Positions 47,049 through 58,000 of a stretch of 64,000 bases of DNA are shown piece after piece (within the stretch, counting starts at the first letter, position 1; every line of letters begins with the position of its first letter). Source of the stretch: Lingula anatina (taxonomy: Eukaryota > Brachiopoda > Lingulata > Lingulida > Lingulidae). The position numbers and the translations under genes were made by a program. Location: positions 109,884 to 173,883 of the forward strand of contig NW_019775395.1 in assembly GCF_001039355.2 (NCBI RefSeq). The letters run 5' to 3'. The notes beneath the pieces are model-generated. The model searched no databases, was not told the origin of the DNA, and saw only the letters and a list, made by a program, of their open reading frames with translations.

Positions 47049-47062
47049 GCCGTCATGACAAC
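47049..47062 (+). promoter_or_regulatory. X-box-like (RFX) site before the AK8 start
   Basis: gccgtc-at-gacaac fits the X-box form RYYNYY, 1-3 spacer, RRNRAC, 15 bases before the AK8 ATG. A CCAAT word lies at 47023-47027. AK8 is a cilium-associated kinase and ciliary genes are commonly driven by RFX factors. The degenerate motif occurs by chance roughly once per kilobase, so position and gene function carry the argument. Confidence 0.35.
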
Positions 47063-47077
47063 AAACTAAGTTTCAAG

Positions 47078-48943
47078 ATGGATGCCACAAAACGGCCTTT
47101 GCTTATTCCTCCAGAATTTGCAACTTACGCAGAGAAACATGGCATATTTGAAATGTATACGGTAGGTTTTTAGCTGAATCATCGCCTATTCACACAAGCG
47201 GGGGCCTTACAAATATACATTGCTCATAGTGTAGCTATTTTATCAAGCGTGAATGTCTGACGCATATTTCATATGATACTACTAGTAGTATGATACTGTA
47301 CCTTTAACTTGATCGACTTGAACTTGAAGATTATACCATTTTCTTTTCAGAAACTTTTAGAGCAGCTTTTGATAAACAAACCAGATGACCCTCTGACATT
47401 TTTGATAGAGCTTCTGAAAAGAGACAGTGATGATGGTAAGTGTGTAGTAGTATTTAGCTTGCTTGTCACAAATTTCTACCTTACTGGTTTCATGCTCGGT
47501 ACTAACATCTACCACAAGAACAGTCTCATAACACCTTGTGTTACATGCTCTTGAGGCTGTGAATATCCACATTATGGAGAAACTGAGTTTTTTGTTGCAC
47601 CTGTTGGAGAGGGCTCAAATGTCTTTTTTTTTTTTTTCTTACTCTCACCTAGAGCCGCACGATACTGTAAAGGCTAAAGCCACCCAATTTTGCAATGAAT
47701 TTTCATGCTATGCTAAAAATGATGTACATTGTTTACAAACAAAACTTCAAACAAATCTTTCCACATCCTATTTCAAGAAAAAAATATTATTATTATTATA
47801 TTAATTTTAATCAATTATTAAAATAATTCAATATGTCTTAGCCATAAAATATACCACCTTCTGTTCAAGCATGCTTAGCATACCATTTGAAAAAGATTAA
47901 AAATACAAAATTGATGTATAATACATTACAGACACCTATATACCAGTAAACCATGTATACTTTTTGAAATCAAAATATTTGGATGGTGGAAAGAACATTA
48001 TACAGGAATTTCAACAATTTTCAATATGAATTTACAATTTGATGAATAAAATGATTAAATTTTTCCAGATTTCAACAATGATTTCAGAAAAAAAGTATGA
48101 AATTCAAATATATATCATGTATATCTGTAATTTCATTGATCAGCTCCTCAAGTGGTTATCATGGGGCCACCAGCTGCCGGCAAGAGGACCATTGCAAAAA
48201 TGGTGTGTAACAGGATTCGTGCTGCATACCTGACAATGGATAATCTTATACAAGAAGCAGAGATTGAGATCCGGAAAAAGGCGCAAGAGTATATTAAGAA
48301 AAATGAGGTAAGTTTTCAATAAGGATAAAAAATGTTAATTCTCTCATATTCCTCTTAATATGTATTGAGTTGACCAAAATTCAAAATTAAAAAAAAAAAG
48401 AAAATGCAAAAAACCTTGAGTATTTTAATGTACATGTAATGGAATAGTGAAGTTTATTTATAGCAGGGTTTAAAGGCAAAAGTACAAATCATAAGGTATA
48501 AAATAAACATGACCTGTGGCTGTTATTTACAAAATTAGTTATCATAGTGATACTGGTGAAGAAGGTGTGTACTACTTTGAAAATAAACATAATGGTACAA
48601 TTATTTGACATTTCAGAGTAATCTAAATGAAAAATAACTGTTTTCACTTTCATTTGAATGAAGTCAACCTGTAGTTAACTCCCTTACCTTGTTTTTACAG
48701 ACAATACCAACAGAGCTGTGGCTGAAGATCATCAAAGAGAGGATGAAGTCATATGACTGTATTAAAAGAGGTTGGGTGTTGGAAGGGTTCCCACAGACAC
48801 GAGAGCAAGCCCTGGCACTACAGGCAGAGGGCATATATCCAAAGCATTTTGGTATGCTCACTTGGGATCATTTATTTCTCTAAAAACAAAGCAGAGTGTT
48901 AGTCTGTAAATTAATCAGAATCTGAATACTATAAGAGGAAAAT

Positions 48944-48978
<35 letters not shown>

Positions 48979-50066
48979 TTTTCAAACTTTTTTCTTTTAG
49001 TTTACACAGAGAAAAAAATTACACTATACCATAGATACACAAAAAAGTACTAAAATCGACTGATTCAGAAACAGAATGAAAGAATGATTTTCAGAAAAGT
49101 GCAATGAAGGTCATTGTTTCAGGTTTTTTGTTACCTAGACATTTTAGAAATATTATCAGTGTCCTTGTCTAATGTGTTCTATGTTATTTCAGTTCTTTTG
49201 GATGCTCCAGACACTGTGTTGATAGAGAGGGCTGCAGGAAAGAGAGTAGATCCAGAAACAGGGGGTAAGATGCCTCCTTACTTTTTTCTTATATATTTGA
49301 TATCATTAGTTACATCAGGGGCAAGGTGTGGCATACATGATCTATTGTGATGTCACAGAAGAAACATAGTGATGTCACAAAAGAGACAGAGATGTCACAG
49401 TAGAGACATAGGGTGTATTCCCAGAGATTTAGATCAATCCAGGGATTAAGATTTAGATCGACCTAAATCCCTGGGGCTTCACGCTAAATTGCAGTCAGCC
49501 GAGCGCGCACCATAGTTAATTACCCCCTTACAGCTTTCAGTAGGCGGGACAGACACTTAAGCTGGCTAAGCTGACAGTAATCAAGTGAGACTCCCCACAG
49601 GGATAGATCGATCTAAAATCTATGAAAATGCTGTCATAGTGATATGTCACATTTGAAGCAGCATGATGAGATATATGTTACAGCAGTGAATACAATGTTA
49701 CATGATAAAAGACAGTGTGGCTTGTAGCAGAAACAGTATGATAAAATAGCTTTAAACCACTCTCACTCTTTAACATGATATCAGTGATCATAGGGGTATT
49801 AATGTCCATGTATGTTATTCCAGATGTTTACCACACCACCTTTGACTGGCCTAGCAATGCTGAGGTGGCGGGTCGCCTGGAGCCTGTACCTGGTAACAGT
49901 GAGGACGAACTGGTCAATAAACTGGTCGTGTATCACAGGCATATCGAGGGTCTCAAGACGTGTTACAGCAAGATCCTCAAGATTATCAATGCTGACCAGC
50001 CTAAAGGGGATGTCTTTGCACAAAGTAAGAAAGCAAGAGTTGAAAATTTGAGAGGATTGTTTATAT

Positions 50067-50101
<35 letters not shown>

Positions 50102-52213
50102 TAGTAGGTATACTAGGTATGAATAGTTGGTGAAGATAGTTAAAGCTCTATTAGATTGTAATGTATGTATGGCTTTGAATATTTTCATTTGAATTGGTTT
50201 TGCTGCTATGGAATTAATTTGTAATGCATTCTATCATACCACTGTATAAGCAAATCCTTCATTCAGCAGAAGCTTTTGGGTACAGTAGAAACTCATTATG
50301 CCTTAGGTGATATATTGTCCTGCATGCATATATGACTGTAATTTCAATTATTGTTTTACAGCAATCACATTCCTGGGCAGCAGGTTACGGAATGCTGCCC
50401 CTCACAACCCCAGGGTTGTGTTACTGGGGCCAACTGGCAGTGGCAAGGGTGTCCAAGCTGCTCTGCTGGCTAATAAATATAACATTGTAAATAGTAAGTA
50501 CTTGGTATCTGTCTTTTTAAGGGTAATTGCTTGCAATTGTCATAGCCACTCTATTGGCTGATAAATATAACAGTGTAATCTTATTTATGTAATATTTATT
50601 TGTGTTCCTTTGTTTCCAATAAACTATTCAATAGTATGGCTCTTTTTGGTCAATAAGTAGTCACCTTTTTTTCTTTTCTTCTTTTTCTGTTTTTCAAATT
50701 TTATTTATTTATTTATTTTTTGCATCCCTAATTTTTAGACATTGAGATCCTTATTTTGGGGGGATAAATCTTACTTCAAATATTCAGTAGGGCATATGTG
50801 ATTTCCTCAAACTTTTTTGTTTCAGTTTCCTGTGGTCAGTTGATAAAGCAAGCCATTGTTGATGAGACAAAAGCTGGACTGGCAGCAAAACCCTATCTGG
50901 AAAAAAACATGTTGGGTAGGCCCTTTTTTCCCCTTTTTTTCCCAGTTACATGTATTACTCTGATTTTCTTTAATGAGGTCCATATGAAAAAAAAATGCAA
51001 TTGTTTATGTAAGATATAAAAGAGTCTCCACAAAATAAAATTTCATGTTTTTTAATGCCATTTGCTTGAGGTCTTTTACTTGGTACAAGAAGTATTATTT
51101 AAACCCACTCATTGTTATTATTAGTAGTATTTTTATTATTATTATTATTAAATCACTAGTCCTTTGCATATTTACACATTGCTCAGACTATGTGATATCA
51201 AACACTTCCTTAACGTAGTAATGGTTGCTCACTGAGAACTGAACTGAATTCATTTCCAGTGCCTGATGCCATCCTATTGAACATCCTAAAACAGAGGCTG
51301 GGTCAGCTGGATTGTGTTAGTAGAGGCTGGGTGATGCATGGCTACCCTAAGACCACAGAGCAGGGAGAACAACTGGTACATGCAGGCTTCACCCCTAACA
51401 GGTAGGCCTAGTAACTGGACTGGCACGTGAAGTGCATAGGCAGTGTGAGGGAGAATAAAATGAGTTACTTTGGTTATAGAAAATTGAGGCAATTGTGGTC
51501 ATTGTTTTCTGTCACTGCAGAGACAGTGTAAAGACATTGTGATGTCATAGTACAGGCAGAGGTTAATGTAGTGTCACTGCAGAGACAGTGTAAAGACATT
51601 GTGATGTCATAGTACAGGCAGAGGTTAATGTAGTGTCACTGCAGAGACAGTGTAAAGACATTGTGATGTCATAGTTCAGTACAGAGACACTACATCATAA
51701 TTTTCTGTGTTTTTTGTGGTGAAACAGAATTGCAATGTTACAGAAGATGCTGTGTTATTATTTGTTTTATTAAGTCATATAATAGCCATCTTAATTAACG
51801 GTGGATTTTCTATATCATGTCATTGTTTTTGGATAGTTTTATATTTGTATATAATGTATATATCACCTTTTCTATTTTCTTTCATTAATAGGGTGTTCTT
51901 CCTGGATGTTCCTAATGATTCTGTAATTGAGCGCCTGACTCTGCGCGCCACTGACCCCATCACAGGAGAGCGTTACCACATGCTGTACAATCCTCCGCGC
52001 ACACAGGAGGTGAAAGAGAGGCTGCGCAGGGCCCCCAAGGACTCTCCCGAGGAGGTCCAGAAGAGGCTAGGGGCTTATCAGGCCTTTGTGGACGAACTGA
52101 CGGATTACTATGTGGATGCCCAGCACGTGAACGCAGACCAGGACCCCCACACTGTGTTTGAGTGTCTGGAGAGCATGATGGTGAACCCTATACCACAGAG
52201 GTTTGATGACTGA
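47078..52213 (+). CDS. AK8: Adenylate kinase 8, complete ten-exon gene
   Basis: Interconverts adenine nucleotides (AMP + ATP to 2 ADP); the vertebrate protein is linked to motile cilia. Exons: 47078-47161, 47351-47435, 48144-48307, 48701-48851, 49193-49264, 49824-50024, 50362-50493, 50826-50915, 51260-51401 and 51892-52213. Together 1443 bases, 480 residues plus stop, against 479 for human AK8. All phases agree. The two kinase units are visible: the first P-loop GPPAAGKRT (64-72) with LLDAPDTVLIER and GKRVDPETGD; the second P-loop GPTGSGKG (275-282) with FFLDVPNDSVIERLTLR, TDPITGERYH and NADQDP near the end. In the first P-loop arginine follows the lysine, where T or S is usual before a T. 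Divergent from Roquin, about 2 kb apart. Confidence 0.96.
48942..48981. repeat. ATTT tetranucleotide microsatellite
   Basis: About ten units in AK8 intron 4. Confidence 0.9.
49411..49630. repeat. Possible TIR element in AK8 intron 5
   Basis: agatttagatcaatccaggga near the left edge is mirrored by tatagatcgatctaaaatct-type sequence at the right (agattttagatcgatc on the reverse strand). Just before it, a ~24-base gatgtcacag motif recurs three times at 49350-49410. Edges are uncertain. Confidence 0.4.
50064..50101. repeat. ATTT tetranucleotide microsatellite
   Basis: About nine units in AK8 intron 6, 40 bases after the exon 6 donor. Confidence 0.9.
51511..51685. repeat. 62-base tandem repeat, 2.8 copies, in AK8 intron 9
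   Basis: Unit starts gtcactgcagagacagtgta at 51511, 51573 and 51635. Copies are nearly identical. Confidence 0.9.
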
Positions 52214-52667
52214 GAACACCATACATTATAAACTGTGCATGAAATACATAGATTACAGATAATAGGGTCACATTGAGCTGTCCATGTTCTGTGAATATTT
52301 TTAAATTAGCTTCCCGTGGTGAAAACCACCACTATGACTATGATCTTGTCATGAGGAAAATTTGATTTTTTTTTTTTCATTTCTTTTTATGACATAAAAA
52401 CCTATTTATTATTATTTTTATACCATTTGATGGGAATGCTATCTACAACTATTTTTCATACTGTGCTAAAACTTATTATTTTTTTTTTGTCTTCTTGAAA
52501 TACTAAAATGAAAAATTTCTTATTGTACATACATTTTCCAGTCTAAATGTGGGGAATAAATGTGAAGGCTTTCAAGAGTCCTAAATCCGTGTTTTAAATG
52601 TTTGAAATGAGGTATTGCATTTGTAATTGTATGTTTTTGTTGATACAGCCACACTTATGGTTTTGTA

Positions 52668-52673
52668 AATAAA
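52668..52673 (+). terminator. Probable AK8 polyadenylation signal
   Basis: aataaa about 455 bases after the stop. Another lies at 52555-52560. Either would give a short 3'UTR. Confidence 0.5.
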
Positions 52674-52733
52674 GATCTACACAATATGCAAGTAATAACT
52701 TGTGGAATATTTTTGTTGTTGCAGGCTTGTACC

Positions 52734-52790
52734 CAGCAATATCAGAGGGGGGAGGGGATATCGTTTCTAAAAAAAAAAAGTCCTAGCTTT
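52734..52790. mobile_element. Decayed end of the GGCCCGTAGCCAG MITE
   Basis: caggcttgtacccagcaatatcaga... resembles one end of the element at 13297-13470 read on its reverse strand (caggcccgtagccagcaatt), followed by a G-rich run. The other end is not found. Confidence 0.5.
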
Positions 52791-54379
52791 TTAACCCCTT
52801 AGTTGGCCTACAAGTACCTTGAGAAATGGCATTTTAGTTGAAGTTTCCTGCATTATTAATTTAAGGACAATCAATTAAAGTATAGGGGATATAAAGGGGA
52901 AAAATAAACAATGAATTCTGATGAAAAATTTGGACACATTTTGCAATAGTGGCACAAACTGTACATCTATAAAAACAAATTTATTGTCAGTTTTACAGAA
53001 CATGAATGCATTTATGCCACATAGGATAACAAAATTGTGAAAAGCATTTCTTTTATTTGACAACCAACATGAAAGCTACTAGGTATAATTTTATAACACT
53101 TTTTACACATACATATACATACAATAATTTATTTTACACATGCTTTACAAGTTAATTTATTCCTGTCAGTGTTAACTGAAGTATTTGAACTGGCCATCCC
53201 AATATTGCAAGTGAAGTTATCTACTTAATACAAGACACTAGCAGTAGTACATGTTCTGTATAATAGTAATAGGGTTCAGAGTTTGCAAGCTGTACTGCAG
53301 TATGTGATATGTGGGAGAAAAGCAAGAGTGGATATCACATACATGTACACTTTATAAAAAAAAACAAGTGTTGTATCTCAGTTTTACCATGCCTTATAAT
53401 CTTCTTTTTTCATGCCTGATACTGGCCTATGAACAGGTTTAACAAGATACACCACACCTGATCGTTTTTCAAGACATCCACTGTGGTACGTGTAAATTTT
53501 TGCATCAGAACTCTGGTATGGAAGGGCGTGTAAAAGTAGCTGAAATCATGACCATCAATAATAACAATAATTCTTCACATGAACACAAACTTATGACTAG
53601 CACAAGGCTGGAATTACCTCACTGTCCATGGCCATCTACTTAAAAAGACGCCCAGGGGATAGGAGGTCAGAGGAACATTAAGCCTTTCCATTTGTATCCA
53701 ACTCCACAATGTCTGAATCCTGGAGTCCCATGTTACTTAGATTTTTATATTATCATCTCAGCAATATTTGAGGTACAGTACATGTGCAATATCGTGCTTG
53801 TTCAAAAGCATTATGTGACAAAATTTAGAAGTCAAATTTTATAGGACAAGCCTGTAAACCTAATTTTTTTCTTTTTGTAGAATTGGTCGCCAATTCAAAC
53901 AATCTTGGAACAAGTCCACAAAAATATTAATTATTCCCCACCATTTTCAAGGTGTCCAGTATTTACTTGTTCTTTAATAACTCACCACATGCCACAGTAA
54001 AGTTCCCACTGTTTTTAAACAAAGTAGTAAACACTTCATGACAAGACTACATTAGAAATGTCGTAGCAATTCAAGGCAAATACCAGTATTTGTATAAAAC
54101 ATGAAGCAGTTTTACACTATTCAGTGAGTAAAATCTCCAATGCAACTCTATAAGAACACTTCTGGTTAGCAGCAGATATGTCCATTTATATTTTAGTAGT
54201 CTTGAATGTAATATCCATTTCCTGACATTATATTCAACACATCTAGATTGCAATCCAACAGTTCCGCACGTCTTTTATGATTGTGATAATTGCCACTGTC
54301 CAGTTCTGAATTAATACAAGTTTTTTTAATATCTAAGTTTTCAGTATTCATCACAGTCTTACACTTGTTCCATTGGGTC
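52791..54379. other. Intergenic between AK8 and the sushi gene
   Basis: AT-rich, no exon-like frame. It may include the 3'UTR of the minus-strand sushi gene. Confidence 0.4.
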
Positions 54380-55000
54380 TCCGTACAATTCCTCATGACT
54401 GTCAAGTTCTCCATGAAGTCCTCATAACTATAAAGTTTTCCATGAGTCTTCATGACTATCAATCAAGTTCTCCATATGACTATAAAATTCTCCACACAAA
54501 TTCTCATGACTATCAAGCTCTCTCCACAAGTCTTCATGACTATCAAGGAAGTTTTCCATCTGAGTCCTTATGACTATCAAGTTCTCTCCACAAGTCTTCA
54601 TGACTATCAAGGAAGTTTTCCAACTGAGTCCTCATGACTATTAAGTTCTCTCCACAAGTCTTCATGACTATCAGTGAAGTTTTCCCTCCGAGTCCTCATG
54701 ACTATCAAGTTCTCCATACAAGATCAAATGACTATCGTGCAAGTTTTCACAACTTTATCATTCAGGTTCTCCATACGAGTCCTCAAGCATGACTATCAAG
54801 TTATCCATAAGAGTCCTCATGACTATCAACTTCTTCATAAGAGTCCTCATGATTATCAAGTTCTCTGTACAACTCATGACTTGTTATAGTCTCTCAATTA
54901 AATTCTCCATACGAGTCCTCATGGCTGCCAACTTCCCCACAAGACTCCTAATGACTATCAAGATCTTCATATAAGTCGTCATGACTATCAAGTTCTCACC
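54380..55000. repeat. Degenerate ~30-base minisatellite, about 20 units
   Basis: Core catgactatcaagttctcc with variable spacers (atacgagtcct, acaagtctt). It lies just past the stop codon of the minus-strand sushi gene, so it may be transcribed in its 3'UTR. Open frames through it (HDYQ or DSHED units) are by-products of the repeat. Confidence 0.85.
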
Positions 55001-55025
55001 TTGTTATCATGCTGGCCAGTCTTCA

Positions 55026-58000
55026 TCAAGAGGCAGTCATGCAGACTGGAAACTGCCTTGACCAATGTCCAGTTGTCAGGCACCTGGCACTGGTCCTTCC
55101 TCTCAGGACACGGCCATGCTTACACCAGAAGATCACTGTGGTGCCAGTAGGCACATATCTTTTATATAGGTGTCTATAGCTAGAGCCTTTTATCTTCAGA
55201 TGTTTGGATAGCTTGGGGATCTTGCAAACTGAAATGATAGAATGTGTATGAATGTAACTGAATGAAAAGTTTGATGTTTGATGTGCATGATGTTTTATTT
55301 ATGGGGCCTGAAAAAAAGTGTCTGACAAATGTTGTGTAAAGGTTTCAGATTATAACTGCCAGTATATCCATGTTGCAGATATTCTAATTAATATACTACA
55401 TGTAAATATCACAGATGTAAAGATATTTCAGTAAGAAAATAAGTTTACAAATAACATACACAATCTTCGTCTTTTTTCTTCAATTAAATCTGTTTGACCA
55501 GTGTCTAGGTTACTGGATGTGACTGAAAAAAAAACAAGAGTAAAAAATTTTAAATATCATATGATAACTATCTTGTTACATTTGAACTGATTAAAATTTA
55601 TTATGTTCCCTTCTAATATTACAAGTGAAATCTTCACATAATGAAACGTATTTCTCAGGAAAAGTGTATTAAGAAGACACAATACAGATCCATATTCATG
55701 TAGTTATAAGTTTCTGGTGATGCCTTAATTAGGGCAGTTGTACTAAAAATACAAAAAATAAAAACCTTAATTCAAAAATGTTACAAACTGAAAATGATAG
55801 AATGTGAATCAAATGAAAAGATTTTTGACAGGTGCCGGTCTCTGGCAGTTTAAACACATTGACTTCAGACAATTTAAATTTTTTCAGACTGCCAAAACTA
55901 GGAAAGGTATAGTCATGACATTTTCAGCATTTATTAAAAACATTTTCCTAAAATATGCCAGATTTCATTGCATACATCTCTGAAGTTATTGAACTTCAAA
56001 ATAAAAGTAACATTTTTGAATCACCCTTTATCTATATATATTTAATCACTGCACTGTATCTGGCTTAAAAACACTTACCTATTACAGTAACTGCCATGTG
56101 GTCCATCTGACTTGTGGAGGATTGATGGACACAGCTGTAGATTCCAGAGTTATTTTTCTGGACATGTTTCAGAGTCAATCTGAGCAGAGTGTATCCAGGT
56201 GATTTCACTCTGGGTTTTAAGCCATCCTCTGATATTGAGTTAGATAGTTTTACTTTTGTTATATCAGTAGCACCTTTGATATTGAGTGACTCAGATAAGT
56301 TTGCTGATGTATAAACTCCACCAGGGGTTTGCCAGTATAATTCTGCTTCTGTATTTATTTTATTTTGTTTATAGATAGTGCAGTCCAATTGTATACTGGA
56401 GTTTTCTTCTAAATAGATTGAACCATTTTTCATAATTCTCATTTTTCCTTGAAGCAAGTGTAAAGATATGTTCTTTGGTATGTCACTTCTCTTTTCTAAA
56501 AGATAACTGGATATAGTGTTACTATTAAAGTTATTCCTGTCTTCTTTTTTCCATGACAAATTACTGGGTATTTTGTCTTCTGTAATCCAAGGAACTAAAT
56601 TGAACCCTGAAATGAGAGTAATCACCACAGCTGTATATTTAATGCAATGTTGTTCAGAGGCAAAAGATCAATTTCTTGAAATTCAATGTCAATTTTTTGG
56701 ATACCATTTAAAGTGTCTATTTTGCAGGCATTGTTCTGTGAGAGCAAGATTGTTACATAAAAAATAATTATGAGAATTCTTTTAACAATTACATGTACAC
56801 AATTTTCATTCACAAATCACTTTTGCTTAGAACTTAACTAAAAACATTTTGACAAATCCACCTTTGGTATCTTCTGATTCAGCAAATCTTCTGAAACGTC
56901 TGTAGTATTTCCTCCATATGGTAGCAGGTGGTAACCATGGAAACTGAGGTAAGTTGGGGTGCTGGTCCATGACACACCTTGGTTTGATATCAGGGCTCCA
57001 CATGCCTCCTATACAGGTGGCGCGGGTAGGACCCTGGAACAGTTAGGAATTTCAAAACTGATCTATTATTTCTGGGAAGAAGCCACTGCACATTTTATAT
57101 TATTGAGTTCCTTCCAAACTAATTACAACAGTCCAACTTAGATTCCATTGTAATCATACTTAGTCTATTTTCTTCATAACAAATTGAATCCTTTAAAAAC
57201 AGAATGAAAATGCAAAGCGGATGTCAATTCGATTGTTCAAAATGTCTTTTGCATCTAAATAAGAAGAAAAAAAAAAACGCAATGGCCGGTAAAAAAATGA
57301 AAAAAAAATAATAATTGATTAAAATAACTCATTGCCAATCACATATAAACTGTAGTCTTGATTTTCTGAGCTAATATCAGCAAATGGAAGGAACAGAAAA
57401 ACAGACCTTCAAGGGCCTGCCCCATCTTTATCTACGCTATGAAAAAATACAGAAAAAAGAAAAGACTCTTCCCCTCCCTACCTCCAGCATGGATCCCCTG
57501 TCACACTGGAACTCTATCTGCTGTCCCTGTCCTATCTGTGTCACATAGGGTCTGTAGTCATACTTGCCAATGTAGCCAACCAGGAGTATCCTGCCATACT
57601 GCAGGGAACCCGGGTGTGGGCAATACACTACTAGACAATACCAGAACATGGTGAGAATTTCAACATAACTTCAGCATGTGTATAATATGTGTATTGTATT
57701 CTTATTATGAAATATATCTTCTCATTAGAAAGAGCTTATTGTAGGTGTCAAAATTTAATTTATTTGATATGTTTATATGTAATTCAATATAAATGATATC
57801 ATGACAACAACACTATAGCTTGTATACAGGTTATGGTGTGTGGGAAAAACATTTTTAATTTTAATTGAGGAATTTTATCATGGCACAAAGATTGTGCAGT
57901 GTACTCACTCTCCGCGCAGTAAGGTATTCTTCCTCTCCATCTGCCGTACAAACACGTCATAAACTCATCATTTACGATACGAAATCCCATGTTACAGGAG

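Noticed and set aside
47049-47062. Considered calling the X-box a firm regulatory site
   Set aside because: The consensus is degenerate and expected by chance about every kilobase; kept only as a low-confidence candidate.
54380-55000. Looks at first like a CRISPR-type repeat array
   Set aside because: Repeats are degenerate, spacers are themselves repeat variants of unequal length, and the context is an animal gene. It is a minisatellite.
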